A stretch of DNA of 64,000 nucleotides from Paenibacillus sp. IHBB 10380 (lineage in GTDB: Bacteria; Bacillota; Bacilli; Paenibacillales; Paenibacillaceae): assembly GCF_000949425.1 (NCBI RefSeq), contig NZ_CP010976.1, positions 2,666,001-2,730,000 of the forward strand. Reading direction: 5' to 3'. This document shows positions 36,401-43,500 of the stretch, in pieces. Numbering within the stretch: position 1 is the first letter of the stretch; each line of letters opens with the position of its first letter. The notes under the pieces were generated by a model. It worked only from the letters and a program-made list of their open reading frames with translations, was not told the origin of the DNA and did no database searches. Position numbers and translations under genes: made by a program.

Positions 36401-38062
36401 ATACACCTCCAGTGCATTCATTTCCCCGATCCGCTCGATGTCCAGAGAATTAATAATCCGTCGAAGCTCAACCTGATCAGCAGCAACGATCGCCAGTCTA
36501 TATTTGTAATGACCCCGTCCTGTGGCTGCGGTGAAACAAAGATCTTCTATGCTCCAGCTATCCGCATCACGGGCAGAAATCCATTCCCGATAGCCCTGAA
36601 TCATGTGCTTCAATGCTCCCTTGCTATGTCCAGACAAGCAAAGGAGACTTACATCATCTTCTACCTCATATTTATTAATCTCATTATTTATTAGAGGCGC
36701 TTCCTCCAATACGACATGACAATTTGTACCACTCATACCAAATGCGCTAACGCCACATCGTCTCGCCCCGTTTTCATCACTCCATGGCATCAACTCATTA
36801 TTCACATAGAGGGGCGAATCAATAAACGAAATTTTGCGATTCGGAAATCGAAAGTGTAACGTCGGCGGAAGTTGCTTATGATAGAGCGAGAGTATTCCTT
36901 TTAATAGACCAGCGATACCAGCCGCATGATCTAGGTGACCAATATTGCTTTTAATTGAACCAATTGCACAGAACTGCATCTTATCCGTAAATCGGCTAAA
37001 TGCGCGTGTAATACCGTCAACCTCAATTGGATCTCCAAGCGTAGTCCCCGTACCATGCGCTTCCATATAAGTTACCGTTTCAGGATCAATCCCCGCAGCT
37101 TCCCAAGCCCTAACAATCACATCCTCCTGTGCCAACGCATTTGGAGCAGTAATGCCAACTGAGCTTCCGTCTTGATTGGTAGCGCTGCCTTTAATGACAG
37201 CATAGATGTGATCCCCGTCTTGAAGCGCTGTGGAAAGTGGTTTAAGCAACATAGCTACAACACCATCTCCGATACCTGTTCCGTCCGAGGAATCATCAAA
37301 CGGTTTGGCCCGATTATCGCTTGATTCAATACCTAACCGAATACCGATATCAAGCGGTAACAGATTGATCTTCACGCTGCCAGCCAATGCCATATCACAT
37401 TCTCCACTACGAATAGACTGACAAGCTAGATGAACCGCCACTAGCGAAGAAGAACATGCTGTATCTACACTAATCGCAGGACCACGCAGATTGAGTAAAT
37501 ATGAGATTCGACTTGCTATCATTGAGCTTAAATTTCCTGGAGCTGCTAGAGAGAGAGCTTCCGGGTTAACCGCCTCGATTACCCTTTTATAATCATGCAA
37601 AGCATCCGCATTGTGACCAATAAAAACACCCGTACGCGTACCTTGAAGCGCCTCTCCCCCATATCCACCGTCCTCAAGCGCGTTACATGCCGTCTGTAGA
37701 AACAACCTCTGGTTGGGACTCATCAAAGAAGCTTCTTTTGGAGACAATCGAAAGAATGAATAATCAAATGATGAAATATCGTCCAGATATGCTCCATCAA
37801 ATATAGAAATATTGTTGTACATTGCTCCAAGCTTCTGTAAATACGGCTCAAGTTCACGCCGACGGGACTCCGGAAATTCACCTACACAATCGATACCACT
37901 TAGCAGCACATCCCAAAATTCGTTATGAGTTTGCGCCTGAGGCAGCTTTGCGGAAATACCTACAATTGCTATTTCTTTTAATGATGTTTCTATAATTTCA
38001 TCATCGAATGAATCCGATTTGCGTATATCCGTTTTCTCCTCCAGCAGATCAAGTTGAAACAT
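24491..38062 (-). CDS. Hybrid PKS-NRPS megasynthase (KS-T-C-A-T-C-A-T-C-A-T-C)
   Basis: The 4523-aa product starts with a ketosynthase (about 25-450) with DTACSSS (Cys about 200), HGTGT and NIGH intact. Residues 450-690 keep the post-KS linker and a YPFDRHSCW end but no acyltransferase, KR, DH or MT, so malonate must come from the trans-AT. T1 is GGDSIIAL (Ser about 727). Then come C1 (HHIASDG about 920), A1 (about 1385), T2 (about 1776), C2 (HHIVSDG about 1985), A2 (about 2464), T3 (about 2859), C3 (HHIVTDG about 3078), A3 (about 3581), T4 (about 4015) and terminal C4 (HHIVTDG about 4220). Pockets by GrsA alignment: A1 D-V-C-Y-L-G-G-I-C (unassigned); A2 and A3 D-I-V-Q-M-G-L-V-W, close to glycine codes. 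There is no E or TE domain. The ATG follows AAGGGAG. Confidence 0.93.
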   Translation of the reverse strand: MFQLDLLEEKTDIRKSDSFDDEIIETSLKEIAIVGISAKLPQAQTHNEFWDVLLSGIDCVGEFPESRRRELEPYLQKLGAMYNNISIFDGAYLDDISSFDYSFFRLSPKEASLMSPNQRLFLQTACNALEDGGYGGEALQGTRTGVFIGHNADALHDYKRVIEAVNPEALSLAAPGNLSSMIASRISYLLNLRGPAISVDTACSSSLVAVHLACQSIRSGECDMALAGSVKINLLPLDIGIRLGIESSDNRAKPFDDSSDGTGIGDGVVAMLLKPLSTALQDGDHIYAVIKGSATNQDGSSVGITAPNALAQEDVIVRAWEAAGIDPETVTYMEAHGTGTTLGDPIEVDGITRAFSRFTDKMQFCAIGSIKSNIGHLDHAAGIAGLLKGILSLYHKQLPPTLHFRFPNRKISFIDSPLYVNNELMPWSDENGARRCGVSAFGMSGTNCHVVLEEAPLINNEINKYEVEDDVSLLCLSGHSKGALKHMIQGYREWISARDADSWSIEDLCFTAATGRGHYKYRLAIVAADQVELRRIINSLDIERIGEMNALEVYYGFAASTDAGISDEVVVQELLDHEASGKRRDRGMLIQIAERYVAGARMDWARMYSREHRQRIPIPVYPFDRHSCWVEESSAQSNSSPLSMIQDLWTRNEVPVDLRIEMEEAFASWRSRLQQQEQGQGNEEQFRIVSLLGECGNMEVGQSVADVWGEILGYGELHTDANFYELGGDSIIALKIMNRLSERWDVRLEVVDILANPVLGTFADAVTERRLKSVKEVEDEAIIILPIPSGEHYVISSPQQRMYLQQLATPDDRSYNLPELLHMDGDIDASRLEASIQTLIQRHEMLRTSFAVVEGEIRQFVHERVPFTLTRLQVTEEELPLVLQNLFVPFDLNQAPLLYATLLTISSDQHVLFLDLHHIASDGMSAGILLGELVRLYRGELLEPLKLQYRDYAAWQQQLPQSERMERQGQFWMNQCKGEWPVLQLPTDFPRPPIKSSRGETFDLYVDAGLAASIRELAKGTESTLFMVLLTAYYTLLAKYTGGEDFAVGTPISGRVNREVESVVGMFVGTLVLRGYPQADKTFLQFLAEVKATAVKAYENADFPFEKLVQLVDRRDTSRNPLFDTMFIMQNLNTPDFSGEGLTYKHERFPHGTAKYDLMIQAVEGKEGIRLVVEYCTDLFRLETVQTFMRHYISLLKHVTSNPGLTLADCEMLSAQDYTQLLSDFGSRDTQFDTPRRFQESFEEQARWVPESCAVQHRGQSITYRELNERTNRLARRLQQSGVGAHTIVGVMAERSIPMLIGMIAIMKAGGAYLPIDSNFPQERIDYLLSDSETKLLLTDRIDALEVGSSLELIALDGDYVYEGDGSNLELAGSVEDPMYVIYTSGSTGEPKGVVVSHRSFFNFGHSLKRFYRERFDERDRCLSLTNISFDVSVCELFMPLMFGASVILYPEPKLIDPRQLASVIVSEGVTFAYIPPTMLKDVARALEQSETKLQLNKMLVGVEPIKDETLELFVSLNPNICIVNGYGPTEATICSNMYVYKSGAPCGKTVPIGGPMHGVEIYILGFGDRLAPIGVTGELCIAGSGLALGYYNKPELTASRFVQHPMLDGKLLYRTGDLAKWLPDGNAMYLGRLDHQIKIRGIRVELGEIQTHLLRNEAVDEAFVIATEDNEGDKSICAYIVLNRQIEMFEIKNSLKSKLPDYMIPSYLITMDAIPLTPNGKVDRKALPEPSLQLQEVRDVVLPRTTLEANVAEVWQDVLGFGGFSIYDDFFELGGHSLKAAVLAGRIHEKMGIEVPLGILFQAPTVASMAAWISEEVNRNEGQFTPTYERIQRQPDRAHYPMSRAQRRLYLLGLFSTEDTAYNLSFVLHMRGRLDVAKLEEAFGTVIMRHETLRTTFHYEGDEFNQCIHSDTMFELENFELSEDEKSIVLSDATKITSKAFIDGLMLKFIKPFSLETGPLLRVGLVSLEQERHLLLLDMHHIVSDGVSVSVLVKELTELYSGNNPLELPVQYRDYSVWQEQRLQGETYAGHEEHWLQTFKGELPVLELPTDKVRPSVQSYEGQAIIFTLNTELAQGARRLAREYNTTLYTVLLGAYAILLGKYSGQEDIAIGTPVAGRSHVDVEGLIGMFVNTVAIRTRPEESRTLGDYVTLLHHDVLLALEHQEYPFEELVERLGHEKDQSRNPLFDTMFILQNMNQSVLEAGELTFEQLHFDPGVSKFDLTMVAAESGNEIVFTLEYATSLFHEETIQRLARHYRAIVREMTVSNGPIRRLGDLVIMDDEEKAQLLTVFNRYESEVGKEGFLPADEHAQWVSILTEIEKQAERTPNAAAIQCGAEQMTYRELNERANNLAHTLRSRGVGPERIVALMADRSPLLLVAILGILKAGGAYVAIDPSYPAERIGWMLEDCGEQLLLTERAYAGRVRSAVEEWYLDDPDLYAADRSNLETMYLPDHLAYVLYTSGSTGRPKGAMIEHRGLASFVKGFRERLPMAEGQGILAMATISFDIFIVESLLPLTLGMRIVLANEEERNDAYLLQELMAKYKVDVLQITPSRFKWWMAQVGQTDSMKALSVVMIGAEPLTMELLNRLSGVTQARIFNLYGPTETTVWTSVCEVTHGEAITIGTPIAGAGMVVLNAELQPQPIGVVGELYIGGSGVGRGYLSHPEWNEGAFIANPFREGERMYRTGDLGRRLANGEFVYAGRRDHQVKIRGHRIEIGEVEQQVLSYERVKEAVVVAFKEADGEHALCAYVVIASYSESDYNNQPLSGIASELRQHLSGRLPAYMIPVYVMPLEFIPLTPTGKVDRKALPKPQEAERDKRQYLAPRNETEHRLAVIWQELLQTDNIGATDSFFELGGHSLKAAGLVSRLQEQFGVHVPLRALFLNPTLESLASIIDGENVQKHQAIERQGDREHYPMSRAQRRQYMLQLISGEATMYHVPFALQIRGKLDVLRLEGAFAALIARHESLRTTFHYMDGEFRQRIHPVEEFEHGIDSYGTFQLEKCVLERVTADKWVLGSVTSADYQQKFAAALAVGLMDVLMAQFVRPFDLGSGPLLRAGLVQLDKERHLLLLDMHHIVTDGVSVSVLLKELTPLYSGHELPELRVQYRDYSAWQEERLSGGAYEAHECYWLETFSGELPVLELPNDKPRPVMQSYEGQRYAFKLDAELAKRAHRLAREQGTTLYTVLLSAYVMLLGKYSGQEDIVIGTPVAGRGHVDVEGLIGMFINTVAIRSRPQAGRTVGSYIKELHGDVLLALEHQEYPFEDLVERLDLEQDQSHNPLFDTMFILQNMERSALQAGDLTFESQPFEPGVSKFDLTLEAVESGAEIVFSMEYATALFHEETIVRMAHHYCAIVREMTADGGIERTLGELELLNETERLELLDVFESSIVMENRRVINVQKEDCTTDWDGCATKQELPQSATSSDWKSILVEIENQAARTPDAAAIQFGVEQMTYRELNERANSLAHTLRSRGVGAERIVALMADRSPLLLVAILGILKAGGAYVAIDPSYPAERIGWMLEDCGEQLLLTERAYAGRVRSAVEEWYLDDPDLYAAARNNLESVCLPDHLAYVLYTSGSTGRPKGAMIEHRGLASFVKGFRERLPLAEGQGILAMATVSFDIFIVESLLPLTLGMRIVLANEEERNDAYLLQMLMAKYEVDVLQITPSRFKWWMAQVGQTDILKSLSVIMIGAEPLTTELLNRLRAVTQARIFNLYGPTETTVWTSVCEVTHGEAITIGTPIAGAGMVVLNAELQPQPIGVVGELYIGGSGVGRGYLSHPEWNVGAFIPNPFHSGERMYRTGDLGRRLANGEFVYAGRRDHQVKIRGHRIEIGEVEQQVLSHERVKEAVVMAFKEVDGEYALCAYVVMDAEVSESAADGSYYSVQATSEHDGTDSSDEHGTVVSQSEHGGRSMAQKSSAGQSSNASSTLRGYLGGRLPAYMIPAYVMPLEAIPLTPTGKVDRKALPKPQPAERSERQYTAPRNETEHRLAVLWQELLQTDNIGATDSFFELGGHSLKAAALVSRLQEQFGVHVPLRALFLNPTLESLAVVIEGEHKHAYQPIQRQEDQEYYPMSRAQRRQYVLQLISGEATMYHVPFALQIRGKLEAIRLERAFAALIARHESLRTTFHYMDGEFRQRVHPAVAFEQHVHSTSVFKLEGNAWARMTAKRLLSESGMDEVITTRLMARFIRSFDLGSGPLLRAGLVPLDEDRHLLLLDMHHIVTDGISVSVLLKELTALYSGQELPELRVQYRDYSAWQEERLSGEMYEAHERYWLETFSGELPVLELPNDKPRSVMQSYEGQRYAFKLDAELAQRAHCVAREQGTTLYTVLLSAYAVLLGRYSGQEDIVIGTPVAGRGHVDVEGLIGMFINTVAIRSHPQSGRTVGSYVKELHGDVLLALEHQEYPFEDLVERLDLEQDQSRNPLFDTMFILQNMERSALQAGEMTFESQPFEQGVSKFDLTLEAVESGEEIVFSLEYATALFHEETIVRMAHHYCAMVREITAIGGTERTIGELILEDGIA
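26537..26674 (-). repeat. 138-bp block identical to 29882-30019 (module duplication)
   Basis: This block lies in the A3 core motifs A8 region and is base-for-base identical to the same place in A2. The surrounding A-T-C units (about 3.4 kb period) are also very similar but not identical, so this stretch points to recent duplication or gene conversion. Confidence 0.85.
29882..30019 (-). repeat. 138-bp block identical to 26537-26674 (module duplication)
   Basis: This is the partner copy, in the A2 domain of the PKS-NRPS. The two glycine-type A domains also share long identical protein stretches upstream (AERIGWMLEDCGEQLLLTER and LDDPDLYAA). Confidence 0.85.
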
Positions 38063-38082
38063 GCCTCACACTCCCTTCTACT

Positions 38083-38877
38083 CTATTTGAAGCTACCTGC
38101 TGCTTGCTTATTCTGTGGCAGTCGGCGAGAACGAAATAACAGAACAAAAATATGCGCTAGAAGTGCCAAACCACTAATAACGGTAAATGCAACCACCGTA
38201 CCTGAAGACCACTCTTTAATAAAAAGCGATACAACATACAGGGAGGTCGTACTGATCATATGTGTAATTAATGATGACCATATCGACCCTGTCGAGACAC
38301 GAATCACACCATAAATAACTGCTCCTAGTGCCGCAAAGAGACCTACGGTTATATTCATAAAGACAGCCCCAAAAAACACAGCTTGCAGCAATACCGACAT
38401 TAGTGTGGAGAATCGCTCGCGGAACAAATGTAGCAACAAACCTCGGAAGAGCCATTCTTCTAATAAAGATCCTAGTAGGATGCTTCCAAATAAAATAACT
38501 AAAAAGTGCCCTCCATCAATAATGAAAGTTACTAGATTAGCTATTTCAGGGTAGTTGTCTTTGATCCAAGAGATCCCTGAGAATGATGCAATAAACAGAC
38601 CCAGTGAAAGACCTGCTCCAGCGCTAACCACCAACGATTTCGGAGGGATAAAGCCCAGATCGGTAAAAGAAATACGTTGCAATCGTTGTAAAGGTATATA
38701 GAGTGCAAGAACAATGAGATTGGCGATAATAAAAATGCTCGCTGGATTGTTGTTAAACCAAGTTTTTAGATCGGGCTGTGTTATCCAGTTATATATCGCT
38801 GTATTCATAAGCATGACGATTCCTGCATAAATGATGAGATATAACAGAGATTTAGCGAATATCAATACTGTTCTCAC
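38083..38877 (-). CDS. CPBP-family intramembrane protein (CAAX protease-like), third of three
   Basis: The 264-aa product has about seven to eight membrane segments and the Abi/CPBP motif 1 EEWLFRGLLLH (EExxxR) near residue 137. Motif 2 is less clear. It overlaps the middle CPBP gene by four bases and ends 20 bases before the PKS-NRPS gene. CPBP proteins near peptide antibiotics often act in self-immunity or maturation; that role is inferred here. Confidence 0.85.
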   Translation of the reverse strand: MRTVLIFAKSLLYLIIYAGIVMLMNTAIYNWITQPDLKTWFNNNPASIFIIANLIVLALYIPLQRLQRISFTDLGFIPPKSLVVSAGAGLSLGLFIASFSGISWIKDNYPEIANLVTFIIDGGHFLVILFGSILLGSLLEEWLFRGLLLHLFRERFSTLMSVLLQAVFFGAVFMNITVGLFAALGAVIYGVIRVSTGSIWSSLITHMISTTSLYVVSLFIKEWSSGTVVAFTVISGLALLAHIFVLLFRSRRLPQNKQAAGSFK

Positions 38878-39674
38878 AGATTAATCGCCCCTTGTTGTGT
38901 TGATGTATTACGAACCTCCCGCTTGGCTAAGAAGATTCCAATGACAATGATTATAAGAGATATGGCCATTCCAGTTGTTAATACAGCAAGATTGTCTGTC
39001 TTAGGACCCGAATGCCAAAGGATATACTGTATGCCTTGGCAAGCCACTTGAGCTGCTATTGGCGCCCAGATGGAATCGAACCAGACATAGATCAGAGCAA
39101 AAATAACAGCTCCTAGAAATCCGTAAATCGATAGCGGGATATCGCCGGTAAAAAATAATACGCCGTACAAAATACCTTGAAGTACAATGGAAATAAATAA
39201 TGGAAGGACGCCTCTAAACGCATTAAGGAGTACCCCTCTGAATAACGTTTCCTTATATATATTTCCAAGAAGAAGGAACAGTAGAAACACATACCACTCG
39301 ACCCGATAAAGATAATCGAAAAGAACATTGAATTGTACTAATTCGGATTGAATTCCAGGCCATTGTGCAAATGCAACTGTGAATAGCCCTGCTCCTAAGC
39401 CAACAACTAGGGAGAGCACAAGCGCTCTCCCCCCCATCTTCCGATACCGTGCAGCTTGAAATATATTCACTTTAAAAATATATTTCAGTGCGAGGTACAT
39501 AAGCGGGAAACTCACAATATCATTAAAGACGATAAAGATTAATGTATTCTGCTGAAACCACGCATTATCCTGATAAATGAAATGATTGAATATATATAGT
39601 GCCGTGAAAAACCAAGCAAAATAAATGCCGATAATAACGCCAACTTTTGCTAACATTAGACCCCATTGTTTCAA
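38874..39674 (-). CDS. CPBP-family membrane protein with altered active-site motif, second of three
   Basis: The product is about 267 aa, taking a TTG start right after the upstream stop and seven bases after GGGGGG; a longer frame would overlap the upstream gene by 77 bases. It has seven to eight membrane segments. The motif corresponding to EExxxR reads YKETLFRG, so the first Glu is Lys. This may abolish protease activity while keeping a binding or immunity role. It sits in tandem with two paralogues between the two megasynthase genes. Confidence 0.8.
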   Translation of the reverse strand: MKQWGLMLAKVGVIIGIYFAWFFTALYIFNHFIYQDNAWFQQNTLIFIVFNDIVSFPLMYLALKYIFKVNIFQAARYRKMGGRALVLSLVVGLGAGLFTVAFAQWPGIQSELVQFNVLFDYLYRVEWYVFLLFLLLGNIYKETLFRGVLLNAFRGVLPLFISIVLQGILYGVLFFTGDIPLSIYGFLGAVIFALIYVWFDSIWAPIAAQVACQGIQYILWHSGPKTDNLAVLTTGMAISLIIIVIGIFLAKREVRNTSTQQGAINL

Positions 39675-39675
39675 C

Positions 39676-40548
39676 TTATAACCCCCCACTCGTCGGAATA
39701 GATTTCCCTTGTACAGGGTCCCTAGTTTCTCCATTGCCATTTCTCCATACATATACAGTACCTGCTAGTAAACTGAGTAGGCTCACAATGGTTATGACAT
39801 ACAGCATACCTTCGCCTAGTTTATCTACCGCTTCATAGAATCCAACATACTTAGCAATAAAGATGAGACTCATCGCTGAAGTTTGTAAAATAATTGGAGC
39901 CCATATGGAGGACAGTCGAATGCACAATATCGCATATATAATCCCCGATCCAAGTCCGATAGCAGACAAACTTAGACTCGGTTGAAAATATGCATAGACT
40001 GCAGCTTGTACAATAATCGCAGTAATCATAGGCATAACGGATCGTAAATGATTGTAAATTAATCCTCTAAACAATATCTCCTCGTAAATCGGACCTAGCA
40101 GACCTACTCCAAGAATGACGAACAAAATGGAGTCACTTCTCATCATGTCATTCACAAGACCTGGAATGGAAGGGAAGTTGCGTGCTACAAGGTCTATTTC
40201 CATAAGCCCGATGCTAAATAGACAGCCTGCTAACCCCATTCCAAACATAAATAACGTATTTTTGAGTGAAATCCGTTTAAAACCACTCGTCTGAAACAAG
40301 GTTTGCACCTGCCCGGGCCATATGCTTCTCTTCAAGCGGAATAACAGCATGTAGAGCAACAAGATTGAACCAGAGAGCACTGCCATGAACATAGCAGGAT
40401 TATAATCTAGAAATCTCGCAAAGCCAGCAGTAGCCTCCCACTGATAGGTCTCCCTTAGCAAAAATAGCACGGCATAGAAGATACCCAAATAGAGAGCAAT
40501 ATTCCCAATCATTAATAATATCTTTTTCACATAGGTGCTCCTTTGCAT
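39676..40548 (-). CDS. CPBP-family intramembrane protein (CAAX protease-like), first of three
   Basis: The 290-aa product has eight predicted membrane segments (first NIALYLGIFYAVLFLL) and an intact EExxxR motif, YEEILFRGLIYNHL, near residue 160. It starts 15 bases after the 4025-aa NRPS gene and is followed immediately by two paralogues of similar length but low identity, suggesting old tandem duplication. Self-protection against, or processing of, the lipopeptide is plausible. Confidence 0.85.
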   Translation of the reverse strand: MQRSTYVKKILLMIGNIALYLGIFYAVLFLLRETYQWEATAGFARFLDYNPAMFMAVLSGSILLLYMLLFRLKRSIWPGQVQTLFQTSGFKRISLKNTLFMFGMGLAGCLFSIGLMEIDLVARNFPSIPGLVNDMMRSDSILFVILGVGLLGPIYEEILFRGLIYNHLRSVMPMITAIIVQAAVYAYFQPSLSLSAIGLGSGIIYAILCIRLSSIWAPIILQTSAMSLIFIAKYVGFYEAVDKLGEGMLYVITIVSLLSLLAGTVYVWRNGNGETRDPVQGKSIPTSGGL

Positions 40549-40563
40549 TTTCGACTTATTTTT

Positions 40564-43500
40564 CTAGTTGTCGTCAGTAGCAGAATTTGCTGTCTGTTGA
40601 AACTGATGAACAGCCATCCTCAGCAGTTTGACATACCCTTGTGCCCATTCCTTGACTTTCTCCTTCTTCAAACGGCGTGCATTAAATTCCAATAACCCAT
40701 TTATGACACCCTTAGCTGCTGTTCCCTTGCTACTATCCATCGTCAGGACGATATCAAATACTTGGAGCAGTTCCTGCCCCGTAGTAATGCTGTTCTTCGA
40801 TCCGTCCACATACAACGGCGCCACACTAAATCCGTCATGATTTTCGCGCTCTAACTTCACCTGCTGCAAATCATAGTTCACCTCAGCATCAGTCAACGAC
40901 GAAACGACTACTCGTAGCATTTCGTTGAACTCCTTCACTGTGCTGAAATCAATCTCAATAGGAGCGATCCGTCCTTTAGATGTTGCGACAGGCAATAGGA
41001 TATGATTCGAATCTGCTTGCTGCTTCCAGAACAGTAGATAAAGCGCCAGAGTTACCGATTCTACAGCAACGGATTGAGACTCCGCGAGCTTATTCAGCCC
41101 CTGTACCAAATCTGTGTCCAACGTCAATTGGAACGAACCCTTCCATTGCGCAGCATATGCTTCATTCGTACAATCATCCCGCAACGAAATACCACTCCAA
41201 TGCCAGACGCGAAGCCTATCACCCCGTGAGTCGATAAATTCAGCAAGCAATGCGATCGTCGGATAGTTGAACAAATCCGTCACCTTCAGCACACCAGGGT
41301 ATAGCTCGTCCAGACGTTGATGAACGCGGATGAGTAGCAACGATTCCCCACCGACATCGAAGAAATTATGATTCGCACCGATATCCGAGCGACCAAGTAA
41401 CTCTCCCCATACAACGACGATCGCTCGCTGCGTTTCACCTGAAACTTCGACATAGCGCATCCCTGTATCCAACATCCCATCTGGTGCTGGCAATGCCTTC
41501 AGATCTACTTTGCCATTCGGAGACAACGGCATCTGCGGTAGCTCCACATAGACGGCTGGGATCATGTAGTCGGGCAACGTTGTTGCCAGATGTTCTCGTA
41601 ATTGCATCGAGGTAACAGGCTCCGAAGATACGATATAGGCGCATAGGAATTCTGCTGATCCAGCAGTTCCTTCACGTTTAATCACAACGGCTTCTTTCAC
41701 ACTTGGATGATTGATGAGCGCATGTTCGATCTCGCCACACTCAATGCGATATCCTCTTATCTTCACTTGGTGATCCATTCGTCCCAAGTATTCGATATTT
41801 CCGTCCGGTAGCCATCTCGCCAAGTCTCCTGTCCGGTACATCACTTCACCAGCTACGAAAGGATTCTTCACGAACCTATCCGTTGTCAAATCAGGGCGTC
41901 TCCAGTAACCACGAGCCAAGCCAACACCTGAGATACACAGCTCTCCAGCAATTCCTACAGGTTGTAGCCGCAAAGCGTCGTTCACAACATATAAAGAGAT
42001 ATTATCGATTGGCTTCCCAATCGGTACACTTGTCAGAGATTCTTCTTCCATGCAATTGTAATATGACACATCAACCGTCGCCTCAGTCGGACCATACAGG
42101 TTGATGAGCGCCGCATGATATGGTTTGCCGATATTACTTCTGAATCGCTCCACCTGATCGACTGTGAGAGCCTCGCCGCTAGCGAAGATAGTACGCAAGC
42201 TCACAAGATCCTCACCAGCTTCAACAATGCCAAGACTGTCCATGAAGAGATGAAGCATCGACGGTACAAAATGCATAGTCGTCACCGCATGTTTCGCAAT
42301 CGCATTTACGATTGCTCCAGGATCCTTCTCTCCGCCAGGCGCAAGCAGGCACAGTTTAGCTCCAACAAAACTCCACCAAAACAGTTCCCAGACCGACACA
42401 TCGAATGTGATCGGCGTTTTCTGTAAAATAACATCGTCCATATCCAAGGAATAGTTATTCTGCATCCACATGATACGGTTGACGATAGAATGATGCTCAA
42501 TCATGACACCCTTGGGTTGTCCCGTTGAACCCGATGTATACAGCACATAAGCCAGGTTACGCGAATGATGGATCTTCTCCAAAGCCGAACCATCCTGCTC
42601 CTGCTGTAACACATTCGCGACATCCAATATCTCGGAACCTAGTGCTAAATTACGAAATCCTGTGCCCCGTGTTAGTACGATCGTTGCTCCAGAATCGGAA
42701 AGCATATAATGGATGCGCTCCTCTGGTAATTGAGGCGCTATTGGCACATACGCCGCTCCCGCCTTCAATATCCCGAAGATCGCAATGACCATTTCGATGG
42801 AACGTTCCATCATGATCGCAACGGTATCCTCGCACTTTACCCCTCGTTTTCTCAGCGCCCTTGCCAGACGATTGGCACGCTCATTCAACTCGCCATACGA
42901 CATTTCCCCCAATTCATCATCTACAACAGCCGTTGCATGGGGAATCCACTCTGCCTGTGCTTCCAGATAGCTCTCCACAGTCCTTTGACTTGGATAGGCT
43001 ATAGCTGTCCCATTGAAAGCATTAATTTGACTCGCTTCTTCCTCTGCCGTCAGCAAGCTGATTTGACACAATGGAATATCTTCATCCCGCGTAACCGTCT
43101 CTACAATGCGGATATAGGAGCTTATAATCCTACGAATGCTATCCGGGTCGAACAGAGCCGTCGCATACTCTACGGCGATATCCATTCTGCCTTCTCGTTC
43201 CGCCAGCTCAAACGTCATATCCAGCTTGGATACGGCATGTTCCAGCGAACATGACTCCAATCGAAGCTTATCTGCCTCCATCGTTGGAGTCTCCATGTTC
43301 TGCAAAACAAACATCACATCGAAGATTGGATTCCGGCTTAGATCGCGCGGTACATCAAGAGCGGTCACGCAATGCTCAAACGGTAGCATGCCGTTGTGCA
43401 TCGCTCCCAGCACTCTCTCTTTTATTGATTCCGCGAACTCGAGAAAGGTCAGATCACCCGATGGCTCGCTGCGTATGGCAACCGTATTAACAAACATCCC

